Positions 35,043 through 49,312 of a stretch of 64,000 bases of DNA are shown one piece after another. Source of the DNA: Plecoglossus altivelis. Its lineage: Eukaryota > Chordata > Actinopteri > Osmeriformes > Plecoglossidae. The stretch lies in contig BROE01000007.1 in assembly GCA_036571765.1 (NCBI GenBank), positions 6,295,453-6,359,452 of the forward strand, given 5' to 3'. A program made the translations under genes and the position numbers. Under the pieces are notes generated by a model. That model saw only the letters and a list, made by a program, of their open reading frames with translations, had not been told where the DNA came from and did not search any database. Position 1 is the stretch's first letter, and every line of letters begins with the position of its first letter.

Positions 35043-36664
35043 CTGCATAGGGAAAAAAAAGAGATGGATGTGAAGGTTGATGTGAGGTTGACATAATATT
35101 CACATTTCAGACAAACAAAGCCAGGCGCAAACAGTGTTGTCCTGATTCGATGCAAAAGATGAGTCCACATTACTTGGACAGGAACCGATCATTAAAAGCC
35201 TGCTAATGGGGGTGTTTCTGAAGGTCAGGCAGACAAAACAGAGAGGTGAAGGAGATCGCACAACAGCTCATCAACACCTGATGTCACATGTTTCATGTGT
35301 CGGTTTGGTTTTGCTACTTGACGCGTCTCTCGCTACACCCCACCCACCCGGTCCTTTTGGCTCATGCGTGACACGCAGAAAGCCCCTACTAATATATGCA
35401 CTGTGTTCATACCATGGTGGCCAGGGCATTCATGTTTCTATTTCCTCTCTTGTGCCTCTCCAGGGTGTCCTTTTGAGGGCTCAACCTTATTGTATATAAC
35501 CACCTCACCACTCTCTCTAAATACAAAGCCAGCTATGCAGTCATAAAGCTAGCAGGCAGCCATCGTTTGTATCGATCAGTTAAACTGTTTCGGCTAAATT
35601 ATACTCACCTGATTAATGACATTCCACATACAACTGCAACCCTAGCTCTATTGGTATTGGTCACGGCACCTCTGTCACACGCAGTTCCTATGACAAAGTG
35701 TCCGTGACCAGAGCTTACCATAAACCCTGCATTACCAGACAAACTACCCAGCCGAAAAACACAGGAGAAGTGAGTTGAATCATTTCATCTCATTTGCATG
35801 CATGTGTGCGTGTGTGCATGCACGTGTCTGTGTGTGTGTGTGTGTGTGTGCGTGTAGCATTTGGGGTCAAGGCCTGCAGTGCGGAACATGTGCTGTTCAC
35901 TAGGCATATGAAAGTGTGTCAGAGGTTGACAATGGTGAAACGAGCTGAGCACCGACGATTCACACTGTGAATCAGAGAAGGCTTTGATCTTATAGATAGG
36001 GAGTAATTGGCTTTGCGGGGCCTCTCCAGGCATCGCATGCTGTAGTCGGCAGCCATGTCGACAACAGGCAGCGCTCAGGACTAATAGAGCCCTCTTTCTG
36101 TGTGTAACTGCTCCTCTGGGGGACGCATCTTCACTAAGAAAACACACAGGATGCAATCTGGAGAAGAATGGGAGCGGCCAGATTTACGTCTCCTTCAGCC
36201 TTCAACGCAGAGCCATTCGATCGACGCCCTTTCAGATGGATCAACGACGACGCAACCCAAGGCTTGATGGCGTGGACGAATCACACTGAACGATGGTGGT
36301 TCATGGTGGAGTGCGATTCATTCGAGTCGCTGGGAAAAAAAACATACGGATTGTGATTCCCCGAGTCTCAATGGAATGTTTATAAAACGGTCCTATAGTC
36401 TCCACCCACCCTGTAATTTGAGAGTACAGCAGAGTAGGAATGGAGAGGTCAGTGTGTAGCAGAGGTAACTATGGTAGCTTCAGTATGTACTGCACTGGAT
36501 CTCCAGAGGCGTGAGTGTGGGAGAAAAGGGAGCCATGTTGAGAACACTCCCTATGGCTGACTGGCTCCTACATACAGCAGAGTAAAGAGATAAAAGTATA
36601 GAGATTTGCGCTCAACAGCAAGATGCAGAAGCTGCACAACAATGTTGCTTAATACACTCCCAAG

Positions 36665-36900
36665 GGGCGGGGGGGGGCGGGGGGGGGGGGGGGGGCTTCT
36701 GAACTGGGCTGCTGCAGATAGGGGGACGCAGATGCGCACACACACATCCGTACGCGCGCACACAAAGGCACACACGGACGTGCGCGTGCAAAGGCACACA
36801 CGCACACACAAAGGCACACACGCACGCACACAAAAAGCCACACACGCACGCGCACACAAAGGCACACGCACGCACACACAAAGGCACACGGGCGTACACT
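36665..36900. repeat. Poly-G run and CA-rich tract
   Basis: An interrupted G-run (36665-36696) is followed by repeats of ACACAAAGGCACACACGCAC. The six-frame Cys/Val-rich or His/Thr-rich open frames are products of the repeat. Confidence 0.9.
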
Positions 36901-36949
36901 AGGTCCATGTACATACAAATGGGCGTACGCTCACAACAACGCACCCGTG

Positions 36950-37016
36950 GACACACACCGTCACTTATGAAGACACACCGTCACTTATGAAGACACACCG
37001 TCACTTGTGGACACAG
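36950..37016. repeat. 20-nt tandem repeat, three copies
   Basis: The unit ACACACCGTCACTTATGAAG occurs three times in a row, the last copy altered at its end. Confidence 0.85.
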
Positions 37017-38857
37017 ACATCCGTTTAGAAGAAGTGCTGCAGTCGTAAGAACAGCACAGATGGAACACGCATCCCTACCTGTTATGTTAACTAAGTGCCG
37101 TTAATTACGAGCCTCAAGAAGGATTTACATAAACAAATATCAGGCTTCTTCAGATGTCCATTTTAATGAGCTTCCTGTTGTCGTCTTCCCTGTGTGACGC
37201 TCATTAAAAGGTGGAACACAAAGGAACTTCTGGTCCTCCTGACTCTGCAGTCCTTTCACACTGTAGAACACAGAATAGCCCCTTGGGGACGTTTCAGAGG
37301 ATTTCTGTAAGCCATGCAAATGCAGCCTGTTAATCTGCTGCAAAGTAGCCAAGCTGAAGAACTAAAAGCAACAACAACAACAAAGATATTGGATAAAGTT
37401 GGCTTTTCCTCCACATGTAATGACTGCCCGTCCAATTTATTCTGTCAATGTCTCAAGGAAGTGTTTTCAGAACAACCCGAAGGTTTCACGCTTGTCTGAA
37501 GGCGTCGTTACGGGAGACACCAGAGCCTAGCCTCTGCTATTAGAGCCTTGGTCCTCAAGCGCAGAGGCGTCCGTCTGTGAAACCAATCACACCACTAATC
37601 AGTTGAGAGGAATCCTAAGTAGGGCAGACAGGCCCGTCTCACAGACTTCCCCTGACCGACGTCAAACGAGCCTCGTCTCATCATCTGGGTCTGACAGGTG
37701 GAACCAATATCTTACTGGCTCTGGTTCGCTTCCTGCGAGGGGCGACGACAAGGTGCTGCGAGAACCCTTTGATCCTCACAGGCAAACAGCGCTAAGCAAA
37801 TCAAACGAATGGTCAGTCGACCATACACGGTGTACTTTTCACTTGGGTGTTCGGTCTGAGAGCTCAGGGAAGATGAGGTCTACTATGAAAAATACACCCC
37901 CGTCCCTGCAATGTTCACTGGATAATGCACTTGATGGCGGGGACATTGTGCACCATCACTGTGGCGTTGCTGAGGCCCCGCGTCCGCCCGCTCGCCCGCC
38001 CGCCCGCCCGTTCGCTCGCCTGTCCGTCTGACTGTGTTTCTCTGCCTCCTCTGTGGAAGTGGAACAGTGGGAATCCTCGAGCCGAGCCCCTTTTGAAGTT
38101 CAATCGCTCGTTCCGTGGCATTTTAATGTGCTCTCTGTCAAAGCTTTTCAGGAGAGGAGGGTGCCAGGGAGGGTGCTGCTGTCTCCTGCCTACTTCAGCA
38201 TATAAAGCAGCCTGCTGGAATCGCTGCTCCCTACACCCAACCTTACTGGAAACGACCAGCTCTGTTTGGTTCTCTTTTCTGCACTTGAGAACCGAGTGAA
38301 TTACTGTACAGGAACACGGTGACAGCTGGGTTTCGTTGTGACAGAAAAGTCCCTGTGATGAAGTCCTCAGTTTTCATTTCTATGAGCCCATTTGATGACT
38401 GCAAGGGTTGTTAAATCTTTCATTTGTCAAGAGGAATTCAAGGTTCAGTTACACCAGAGTTTTCCCCAGGCAATACAGTGGCAGTCAGCAATATACACCA
38501 TACATGTATATATGAATTGAATTAATTTGATAGCTCTGCCTCATAAGATTTGAAAGAGAGGCACTTATTTTTTCCCCTAACTGTTCATAAATTGATGTAG
38601 AAGATTTTAAGTTTTGATAATGAGCATTCTGACAAAGTCTGTCTATTTGAAAGCTCTCATGACATTGTGTGCAGCACTGTAGCACTGTGTGTGAATACAC
38701 AATATGTCTGAGCTGAGATGTGTCCAGCCGGCCGGGATCTCTACCCTTACCGCCTGCCCTAGTCCCTGCCTCAACACATCCCTACCACCCTCTTTCACAC
38801 CCAACCCTCCCTTCCTCATCCTCTCTACCTCCCTCCCTCTCTCGCTGTCCCACATAA

Positions 38858-38858
<1 letters not shown>

Positions 38859-38890
<32 letters not shown>
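38859..38890. repeat. Poly-C homopolymer, 32 C
   Basis: An unbroken run of 32 cytosines inside a pyrimidine-rich segment. Runs of this length are prone to sequencing error, so the exact length is uncertain. Confidence 0.95.
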
Positions 38891-38891
<1 letters not shown>

Positions 38892-41055
38892 TCCATCCAC
38901 AAGCACCCCCCACTCTTCCCCTTCTCATCCAACCTTCCCCAAACCCAGCGCAGGCACGGCCTTCAACACACATTCCACCTGACCCATTTACTCCCAGTCT
39001 GAGGGGGGAGAGAGATAGCCTGCTTTGATCTCCACCAGACCTCCAGCCAGGCCCAAACCGAGGGGTCTGGCACTAAACGTCTCCCAGCTAACCTTTTCCA
39101 GGACAGCTGGGGGCTGGGTGACAACTGTCTCCATCATGAGTGGGATCCTGCGCTCACTTTGAAAACCCCATCGGCCCAGTTGGCCGACCAAAAAAAACAC
39201 AAAAAAGGCCTGATCTTCCAGAGTGAGGTGGATCAGAGAGGATGGAACAGGAGAGCAGAACGGAAGGGTCGCTGCTTGTTTACGGAGGGACTGAAGGCCT
39301 GGGGTAATTATTTTAATCAAGTAGTTAATTAATGATTAGATATAATTTTTGTTTGAATAGAGGTTTGATTAGCATCCTACACACTGTTTGATTAAAAGGA
39401 ATTTATTTTGATTTCTCGGCGAGGCCGGATGTACGTTTCCCAGCCGTGGGGGTTAGGAGAATCACAGGAGAGGGTGTGGGCTGATCCTATTATTATTAAG
39501 TCTCTTATCAGGTGATTGTAAGACTAATGAAGGCAGCAGGGATTGTTTTCATGATTAGTGTCTAGTGCATCATCTTCACAGCTTTTTTCCTGTCAGTTTC
39601 ATTCTTAACAGAAGTATCTGGATGTTGTATTTTGAGGACCGGTATTCATTATACATTCATTCTTCTCTCGGTGTCCAGGACATCTGGATCATCTTCACTG
39701 CTTCCCCTGTAGAAGGGTGTTCTTTTCTGCCTCCAAAAACTCATGACGAAATGTTCAAGAAGTTTTATCAGCTTTCTGAATAAAACATTGAAACTCTCAT
39801 TGTAGTTAAAAAATTCGATCTTAGTTTCACTATTTATTCACAGTCTGTCTTTGGCGTCGCTTCTGTTTTAATTACCAACCTCAAATGCATCTGTCAAACG
39901 TTGATGCGTGTTTATTGACTTCCTGTCCCAGGCATCACACAGGCTGGTCCAGCCCCTCCCCCACGGCCAGTCTGAAGGGACAGCTTGCGAGACGTCACAG
40001 AGCTAGCGTTCCTGACCACTCCCCTCTTCACTGACTCGGAAGCAGGTGCCTCCCATACATGCAGCTGATTGGCCACTTTGTGAGACAAACCTCCCTCGCG
40101 CTTCTCTTGTCGGTGTCTCTCAGTAGCATATTCAAGAATGTTCCATACTTCCCCTTAAAAGGGGACTACAAGTGTGAAAGATGTTGAAGAATGGGGACCC
40201 AGCGAGAACAAGAGAGTAGGCAAGAAAGAGAGAGTGACAGAAACTAGGAGAGAGAGCGCAAGAGAGAGAGCAGATGAGAGAGAGAGAGTGAGGGATATGG
40301 AGGACAGGACTTGGCCGCTCCACTTTTGCAGGACGTAAAAGTGGGACAATCTGTTCCTTGGATGATCTCCAATTCTACTTTCTGGGGACCGACACACTGA
40401 AAATATATCTATACACATGCACTGTCCTACATAGATAGAGCGAGGGAGAGAGTTACAGAGAGAGAGAGAGAGACTGTGATTGGAAGTCAACGACTTTAAG
40501 GCCTGAAAATGTCCAGTGCTACGGCCGTATTTGTGGCCTCTCCCTTGAGTCACCCAAGAGCGCGTGGAGAAAACCCTGCATGATTCAATTCTGACTTCTG
40601 ATGACATGCTAGTGCCACCATGACACAGAACCTGGACGTGTGTACACAGGAAGCACAAGTCATCGCTGACATATTCATAATGTAACTCTAGAACTCTAAC
40701 AACAGCGAGGGCGGGGGGGAGGAGTTTTCACCGCTGAATTTGACATTGCATCTTGGGGTGGATTCGCTCAAAGCGTCATCCGTTTTGCTTGAACAATTCT
40801 GAGGAGGCGGAAAGAGTCCAACCAGACCAAAGGCGTTGTGACTTTGTGGCACTTCAACAGTGTTGGGCCTCTACGTCTTATCTCTCTTTAGGAAGGTGGG
40901 AAGGAGGAAGGAGGAAAAGACAGATGGAGATGAAGATATCAGCAGTCCTGTCGTAACTGCCCCCCTCCCCCCATCCATCCATCTTCTGCTTCCTGGCCAC
41001 TAAGGAGGGCATCCATCTCCGTCCCGGTTACCGTGGTTACCGTGGTTACTGTGAT

Positions 41056-41080
41056 GAATCCCCCCCCCCCCCCCCCCCCA
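41056..41080. repeat. Poly-C homopolymer
   Basis: A C-run of about 20 bases preceded by a duplicated GTTACCGTGGTTACCGTGG. Confidence 0.9.
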
Positions 41081-41282
41081 CCTGATCCCATTATTGTTAG
41101 GCTCGGCCATATTCAGCTTTTCTAAGGGTTTCACCTTGGTTTGTTCATCTGCCCCCACATGCCTGGACCTCACACTCCTCCCAAACACTTCTCACCTCAA
41201 CCAAGGCTTCTGGCTGCGGTCGAGTTCAGGCCTGTGTCACGCATGTGAGTGAGCGTGTCTGTGTGTCAGTGTTAGTATGTTT

Positions 41283-41590
41283 GTCTCTCCAACTCTGCTG
41301 TCTCTCTCTTCAACTCTGCTGTCTCTCCAATTCAGCTGTCTCTCTTCGACACTGCTATCTCTCTCTTCAACTCTGCTGTCTCTCTCCAACTCTGCTCTCT
41401 CTCTCTTAAACTCTGCTGTCTCTCTCCAACTCTGCTCTCTCTCTCTTAAACTCTGCTGTCTCTCCGATTCAGCTGTCTCTCTTCGACACTGCTATCTCTC
41501 TCTTCAACTCTGCTGTCTCTCTTCAACTCTGCTGTCTCTCTCTCCAACTCTGTTGTCTCTCTCCTCAACTCTGCTGCCTCTCAGAAACAG
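41283..41590. repeat. Imperfect minisatellite of CAACTCTGCTGTCTCTCT units
   Basis: About a dozen degenerate copies, some with TTAAACTCTGC or TTCGACACTGC variants, including a larger duplicated block (about 41330-41360 and 41463-41500). The plus-strand frame is Ser/Leu-rich and not a gene. Confidence 0.85.
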
Positions 41591-41879
41591 TTGCCACCTC
41601 ATCTCTCTGTCTCTTGTGTTCTCCGTTCGGCAAGTCCGGGGGGGTTTAGGTCCTCGTGATTCAGACAGACAGACCTCAAAGTGTGATTTTAGTGGTTATT
41701 GAAAGGACAGGGGACCGTCTTCCTTTCATCTTTGCTCTGTTCCCCCCTTGTTTTATCCTTCCATTGTCTCCATAATGGAGGCTGCTGTCTTCTTGAGGCC
41801 CTTTCCTTGGCGGTATTCCTTCTAATCTCTTCTCGTTCTTAACATGTTACTTTTGCTTTCAGCTTCACCACTCAACTTG

Positions 41880-42180
41880 CCATCTCTCTCTTTCCCTCCC
41901 GCCCTCCATCCCTCTCTCCCTCGATCCCCTTGCTCTCTCTCCCTATCTCTCTCTCTCCCCCTCTCTCCCTCCCCCTCTCTCTCTCTATCCCCCTTGCTGT
42001 CTCTCTCCCTCTCTCCCTCTCCCTTTCGCTCTCTCTCTCTCTTTCTCAATCTGATTACCCTGCTTCATGCAGAATGCATATGCACCCCATTCTTGTTCTC
42101 CCTGTCTCTATCCTGGTTCTTTCCCCTCCTCCCTTTGTCCCTCTCCCCCTCCCTCCCTCCCTCCCCCCTCCCTCCCCCCA
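41880..42180. repeat. CT-rich pyrimidine tract
   Basis: Dense TCTCTCCC units with only short interruptions, about 300 nt. No coding. Confidence 0.9.
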
Positions 42181-43935
42181 GTTAGTTAGCTCGTTTGGCC
42201 TGTCTACCCTCAGTCTTCCCTCCTCTTCTCTTATCTCCCCCGTTGCAGACTCTTTCAATATTTGATGAGGCGATCTACATGAATCAACCTCTTCCATTTC
42301 TTCTTCGTTGACCGGATGATGGTGGTAATTCACCAGAGTGTCATAGGTGCAACTTGTGAAGGATCAAGTCCGAATCATAGTTTGGTTGAGACATGGAGTT
42401 CATGTTGTTTGGTGTGAATCGTTCAAAGGGGTTTCAGCTTAAGGCTTATTTGGTCGTTTTTTTGGGTGTCTTTCCTGGATCGTTTTAAAGTGCAGGCCAG
42501 TCACTCTGGTGCTTCTCTGCTGCGTCTATAAATTCCCTGTAAGTTGTCTTCCAGTTCTTTGCCTCGTGGATTTCCTTTGAGACTCGGTACAGATGCTCCG
42601 ACCCTCCAGTTTTAGTATGTCAACAGTTTCCGCATACAGGGAATGTCTGACACTTACTCCCCCCCACCACCCCCCCCACCCCTCACCACCCTCGGTGCCC
42701 CACCTCACTGTGCCCCACAAGCACTCCCTCACAGTGAAGACTGACCGTCCCTGTCACTCATTGGCTCCTTCGGGGTTAATCCCTCCCCCTCCTCGCGCGC
42801 ACACAAACTCCATTGCTCTTCCTCAATCCGCAACTTCCTTCCCTTCCTCCCCCCTCGGCCCTGCCGCCACCACCACCACCACCACCACCATTCAAATGTG
42901 CTGCCTTGGCACACTTCCTCACATCCAATGAGACATGACCAATACATATTGATGTCCAGACGAGCCCAAGCTCCTTCCTGTCTCTCTAACAGCTGTCAGC
43001 TTGACAGGCGTTCTCTAAAGCGGATGTGTTTTCTGTTCTGGTGACAGTCCAGCATCCCCTACTGTAGCCTGTCACTTTGCATCATGGCTTGCATGTGTGT
43101 GATCGACTTAGGGTTTTTTTTTCACACAACTTGAGGTTTTCTCAGCGTGGCCTGCTGCCCTAGTTCCCCCTCCCCCCCACACACACACACACCCCCAACC
43201 TCATCTCAAGCGATCGCTGTCCTCGCATGCCGCATGTGATGTTTTATTGAGCTCCATCTGTCCGTAGGAAGGTTCCGGTCTTCTGTCTCCGCTCTGCTTT
43301 CAAACTCTCCGACTCCATCTCTGATCGCAGAGCATGGTGCAGGAAGTGAGGCATTGGGGGATTCCCAACGTCCTCCACACGTGTTGAGGCGTGCTGTCCA
43401 GGGGTTGCAGCCAGGCGACAGGCTCATGGCGAGGAGCCCAGGGAGATGAAGGGTCACACCAGCCCAACACTCGTAAAACAGAAACTGTATTTAATTGCGT
43501 GTTGTCCGGCTTCCATTCCTGAAGTGTGCCAGAGAAAGCAATAAGGGTGGTGACTTGATTCACGATACAGTGGGCAAGCCTGGCGCAATGTTAGCTTATC
43601 CACTTGGGATGCCTAAACTTTCGTTTTCATCACTCTCCTGCAATGAACCTGGGATGCAGATTCATAGAGTTTATTAATAGTCAGTCTTTCTTCAGCTCTG
43701 CTATTCCCCCCTGGATGCCGAGCAGCTAAATGGAAAATGTAGACTGGACTGGTTCACATTCTGCATTTGGGATACCAATGTCACCCTCCCAGTCTCTCTC
43801 CTGTCACACACCACTGTGGAGTTTCTGCTCGTCTTGATGATGTGTACTGCCTAGTTTCCCTCGCAGTCTGTTTCCAAAACGATGGATTTCAGAGTGGGTA
43901 ACGGTGTCCTTCTCTCTCCTTGTCTCCCCAACAGG

Positions 43936-44022
43936 ATGTCTTTCAGGGTGAAACTGACGTTGCACGGGGCGGCCATGTCACGTTGCCATGACAGCACTGT
44001 CCCCCAGCCCTCCCTGCAGTGA
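43936..44022 (+). promoter_or_regulatory. Upstream ORF overlapping the shank1 start codon
   Basis: If the exon begins at the acceptor ending at 43934 (CCCCAACAG), its first ATG is at 43936. This opens a 28-codon frame (MSFRVKLTLHGAAMSRC and so on) that ends at 44020-44022, past the main start at 43988 in another frame. Such an overlapping upstream frame would lower initiation at 43988. Depends on the exon boundary being right. Confidence 0.45.
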
Positions 44023-46238
44023 CGCTGCACCACAAAGGATGCTGGGAAATAACAAACACTTTTATCCAGAGGAGGATGACAAGGACGGGGAGGATGAGGA
44101 GGAGGAGGAGGAACAGGGGAGGAACAGCCGGAGAGGGGAGGGAGGACGAGAGAATGAGAACGGAGGGATGGAGGGACTGGTGGAGATGGAGATGAAGGGA
44201 GGGAGACGGGAAGGGAAGGGAGAGGGCGGCAAACCGTCCGCCATCGTGGTCGGGCGGCAGAGGGGAGACCGGCCTCCGAGGTCCAGTAATCCAGGTAGCC
44301 GTGGAATCCCTTACACGTCCAATCAAGTCCCTCCTCACCTTCAGCCCACAAGTAAGCTCCACCTGGCCGCAGCCAATCAGCAGCACCATCACCAGGCCCC
44401 GACCAATGCACTCCAGAAGAAGCGGGCGCACATGGAGCGCAGTATGACCACTGTGGCTCCTCTAGAAGACACCCACCTGACCATGATGGTGTTCCGCATT
44501 GGAATCCCCGACATCAAACAGACAGTAGGTGCATGATGTCAGACACAACACCCTCAGGGTTGTCACATCATGACAGAAGGCTGATTGCAGTCTGTCATTT
44601 GACAACGCATACTGTGACACCTAAACCTAGACCAGTGACACCATAACACATTCTCTGAAGGTTTCACTTCTGGTTCATGCAAGACCCAACTGCCATGCGA
44701 TGAAGAATTTGACCTAATCGCCAGCCACTTATGGTCATAACAATAATATTCCCAAGCAGGGAGTTAGCAATGATTCACACGGCCTCCAAATGGCAGAAGC
44801 AGGTGAGAAGTTTGCTGCCCACCGCCTCCACACTCACAGACAGCGCAGGTTAGAGCTCCAGCCCCCCAGCCAAGCCCTCCCCCTCATTATCTCTACTTTC
44901 AAATCCCAGAACATTGCATTGACTGTTCTACATGTCAGCTAATATGCCCTCAATATAACTGTAATTGCTAATTATCTAATAAGGTTTTAATGAGTTTGGG
45001 GAGGGCCGGGCTGGAGAGCGAAGTGAGAGGCGTGAAGATGGAGTCAGGGAACAGTGTTGGGCTTAGGACAACGTCCCCAGAGGGGGTTGAGGTCCGCCCA
45101 CTAACCAACACTTACATTGCCATCACCTCGCAGGTGAAATATAATCGGTGTAGATTAGAGGGGGATGCAGAGAAGCAGGGAGAGGAAGGATATTAAAACA
45201 TGGTGGAGTTAGAGAGAGGGAGTGGGAAAGAGAGAAAGAAAGAGGAGGTCGAAGGAAGGAAATAATAGGTAGAGGGAGAAAGGAGAAGGTGGAGAGAGAG
45301 ATGGAGAGAAAGAGAGCGAGAGAAACAAGAGAGAGTGGAAGAGGCTATACACTGGAGAGAGGGAGTGTGATAGATAGAGATGAATAGGTAAACACAGTGG
45401 CTATTCACACAACAGCTCTTTACATTGATCTGAGTCAAAGGATGACGTATGAGTCATATTGCTGTGCTGTGTGTCATTAGAGAGAGATGCATGGAAGCAG
45501 CCTGATAATAAAGCCTGAGATAACATTGTGACGGGAAGTCACACTCATATATATTACAGTAGTCTCTCGCAGGGATACACACACACACAGATGTTGGACC
45601 ATACAGAAACAGGCACACACACGCGCGCACAAATACAGGAACATGGTTATGGTCACCGACACACAGATCGTGGTACACACTTGTGTAAGCGCACAAGCAC
45701 ACACACACAAGAGCGTGCACCCATGCAGTGTGAACATGTACACAGATGGACACGCGCACACACTTACACACGCGCACGCATCTCCTCATGCGGTGCTCCT
45801 CCCGGGGACCACCAAGGCATTGCTACGGCAACGGATGCCTCGCTCCTCTAATGAACTCGTTGCCATGCCAATGGTGTTGGCTACAGCATCAAACAGGTAC
45901 AGGGAGGGGGGAGGAGGTGAGGAAAGGGGAGGGGCTGGGACGAGAAGGCATTATGCTGAGCACTGCAATTTCACTTTATAAGAATGGAGAAAATGATGTA
46001 GCGTGGTTCCATACGTCTCCAAGTGACCGCTGTTCTCAGGCTGGTAGGGCTATAATAGGGTTCAGCTTCGAAATAGGGAGAAAATGGCATATAGAAAAGG
46101 CATATAGAAATGAGACTGCATGGAAAATGGGCAACAAAGAATTGACTGTAAAATCTAATTATCTGCAGCACCATACAAGTATAAGACATCAAAGGCTTTG
46201 GTCCATTGTGACCAGCAAGCCTCTGGTGTATGTACAGT

Positions 46239-46300
<62 letters not shown>

Positions 46301-48886
46301 GCGCGTGTGTGACGTGAATAGAGCTTTATTCTTCTAGTGACTATTTAAAAATCTCTATCTTTCATTGATCGCTGTGCAGGTCTTGAGTTTATGCAGACAG
46401 AACAACTTAGGAAATAGCCGAGAGGAAAGTGAAGTCTGCTTTTACTGTAGCTGGCGAATAGGAGAAGGAAGTGTTGTGCATTGCTCCACTTTTCAGGCTA
46501 ATTATAAATCATGTTGTTTAGATCTTTATATTAGCGGTGAACATGGTTCACTGTTTAATTATTAACTTCATATTTGATTTGCATGCAACACACATGCATA
46601 CAGACACTTCGTATTGCATGCATCCTCACACTTCTCACCTAGCGATGACACACACACACTCCTCAAATTCCCCCCAGCTCACCTCACCCTGCCTTGTTGA
46701 TCCACCCAAACCACACGCACATCATCCCCCCCTCCATCTCTCTGCACACTCAGACACATACTTGTAGCCACTTTAAAAAACATCCCTGGCTTGACCATCC
46801 CCCCCTCCCCCTCCCCCTCCACCCTCCCCCCCTCACCCCCCTCTTGTCAGAGGTGTCTCCAGTTTGATCCTGACGACACGGTGTGGAACGCCAAGCACCA
46901 GGTCATCTGCACCCTGAGCGAGTCGCTGTGGGACGTCTTCAACTACGGCCTGTTCCAGCCGGCAGGCGACGGACGAGATGCCAAGTTCCTGGACGAGGAG
47001 CGAGCCCTCCGGGAATACCCACAATCCTTTGAGAAGGGGGTGCCTTACCTGGAGGTAAGGGGACAGGGGGAAACAAAGGGACTGGGGTTTCAGAGTGGGA
47101 GAGGTGCAAGGGGGAGATGGTGCGTACGTTCTCCAGTTTGAAACGTGTCCTATGCTGACAGGATTGGCAGCGTTTGTCTTTTTGAGTTCAACGAACTTGT
47201 TACCAAGCTTCGTTTTTCCGATGTGCTCGTTGCCAAAAGGGTGTGACATGACATAGATTTTTTTTTTTTTTCCATTCGCAGAGATGCTGCACATCTCTCT
47301 TGAAGAGTGGCCGTCTCTGACACTCTGAAAGGTGTCAGGGCGCACTCTGGTGGTGTTTTGGTTGAACAGCATGTGTGACATGGGTGGGGCTTTTACAGTG
47401 TTACTGGAACACCGAAAGGCAGTACACTGTTGAGAACATTTATAGAGGTCGTACCACCAAGTAATACTAAGATCGTATGTGAGTGATGGGAATGATGACC
47501 TTTCAAACACATTACTATAAACTCATGAGGGAGAGAATAGTGAGTTTATTCAACTCATTAACCTGGAATTAATTTTAATGCATATCTTTCCTGTTCCTCA
47601 GTTTAGGTACAAGACCAGGGTTTACAAACAGACAAACCTTGATGAAAAATTACTTGCTAAACTTCACACCAAGGTACTGGTTCTCTAAGCGATCACGCAG
47701 TGGCATCGTGGAATTCTACAGAACCCTTACTGTGTCAAAAATAAACACATTTAAACTCAAGTAACATGTTTTCTGGTGAATCCCTGTAGGCAAGTTTGAA
47801 GAAATTTCTGGATTACATTCAGGCTGGCTCTATTGAGAAGATTTCGAAGGTGCTAGAGAAGGGTCTTGACCCCAATTACCACGACCCTGACACCGGAGGT
47901 GAGTTCTACAGCTGCCTGGCAGGATCATTAGGTCTGACTTGAGTTCACAAGATTCCTCGCTGCTCCACCAGAGGTTAGGCCGACTGTGTATCAGCAGACT
48001 TTCGCAACACTTTCCTTCCTGTTTCGCTGTGTGTTTCTCTCTCCATATTACTTTCTATCGCTTGCTTTCTTTATTTATCTTTGTCAATTTCTATGTCACC
48101 TTGTTGCTTCCTTCCTTCCTTCCTTTCTTCCTTCCATCTTTCCTTCATTCCCTCTCTCTCTCTCTCTCTCTCTCTGTGTCTCTCCACCCCCTTCCCCATC
48201 AGAGAGTCCCCTGTCTGTGGCAATGCAGTCGGGTCTATCTGTGGAAGGCATCAGGATTCTGGTTCTGGGCGGGGCCCATGTGGACTTCAGAACCAGAGAT
48301 GGACTGACAGCCATACACAAGGCTGTGATAGCACACAACCATGCTGGGCTGCTGGTAACCACAAGTCTATCCCTACGCTGACACACCCATTAATGCACAC
48401 ACACTCACACAAATACAGTGCATACACGCACACATTCTGTACACACATGCATTAACACATCTCAGCCACACAAGAATGCACCAACATACATTCTGTACAA
48501 ACCTCCAACAAGAACATTTTACACTAACTTACTGTAACAAATAGAAAGGGTTTTACTCATTGCCCTACACTCTCTAACACACACGAACACTCACAAAGAA
48601 AAAAAAAAAGTTGCACATTCTGTTCCCCAAACTCACACAAACAAACACAAATCGTTTTCCCTTGATTGGCTTGTGCTGTGTCCCTGGCCAGGCTCTGCTG
48701 TCCATGGGAGTGTCTCCTGATTACCGGGACCGCTGTGGCCTGACCCCGCTGTACCACGCCGTGCTGACAGGGGGAGACACCTCCTGCTGTGAGACCCTGC
48801 TCTACTACAGGGCCAAGCTGGGAGTGAGGGACGAGAACGGCTGGGAGGAGTCTCACCAGGTAGCTGCCTGCCTGCTTGCCTGCCCG

Positions 48887-48922
<36 letters not shown>

Positions 48923-49003
48923 ACTGTCTGCCTGACTGCCTGACTGCCTGTCTGCCTGTCTGCCTGCCTGACTGCCTGTCTGCCTGTCTGTCTGTCTGTC
49001 TCT

Positions 49004-49076
<73 letters not shown>

Positions 49077-49260
49077 TGTCTGTCTGTGCATCTACAGTAT
49101 ATACTGCACTCTCTGTCTACTGCTGTGACTTTCTTTTGTTTCCTGTCATCTTGTTGTATTTAAGTACTGTAGGTTCTCTTTTTGAGTGTCTTTTCTTCAG
49201 TGTCTTGTGTATTCCACTGCCTGCCCGTCACTCCTCTCTCCATCCTCTGTCCCTCCTCCT

Positions 49261-49312
<52 letters not shown>

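Larger units (their letters stand above)
30501..43934. other. Repeat-rich spacer between the Ig-receptor and shank1 coding starts
   Basis: These 13.4 kb contain no gene I can support. The left end should hold the Ig-receptor promoter (divergent from shank1), and the right part should hold shank1 non-coding first exons and promoter. A candidate 5' exon ends near 34084 (CAGAAGGAAG, then GTATTT). Most of the rest is microsatellites, purine or pyrimidine tracts and homopolymers, listed separately. A single exon-like minus-strand segment at 34792-35042 is listed apart. Confidence 0.5.

Noticed and set aside
36551..36956. Cys/Val-rich minus-strand open frames resembling a cysteine-rich secreted protein
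   Set aside because: Products of a CA-rich microsatellite and a G-run; the periodicity is that of the DNA repeat.
39565..39783. 72-codon open frame followed by AATAAA, considered as a small gene
   Set aside because: No splice partner, no recognisable domain and a weak start context; an AATAAA in A/T-rich DNA is expected by chance.
43851..44431. Minus-strand open frames of 162 and 186 codons opposite shank1 exon 1
   Set aside because: They are mirror images of the well-supported shank1 coding exon, with no homology of their own.
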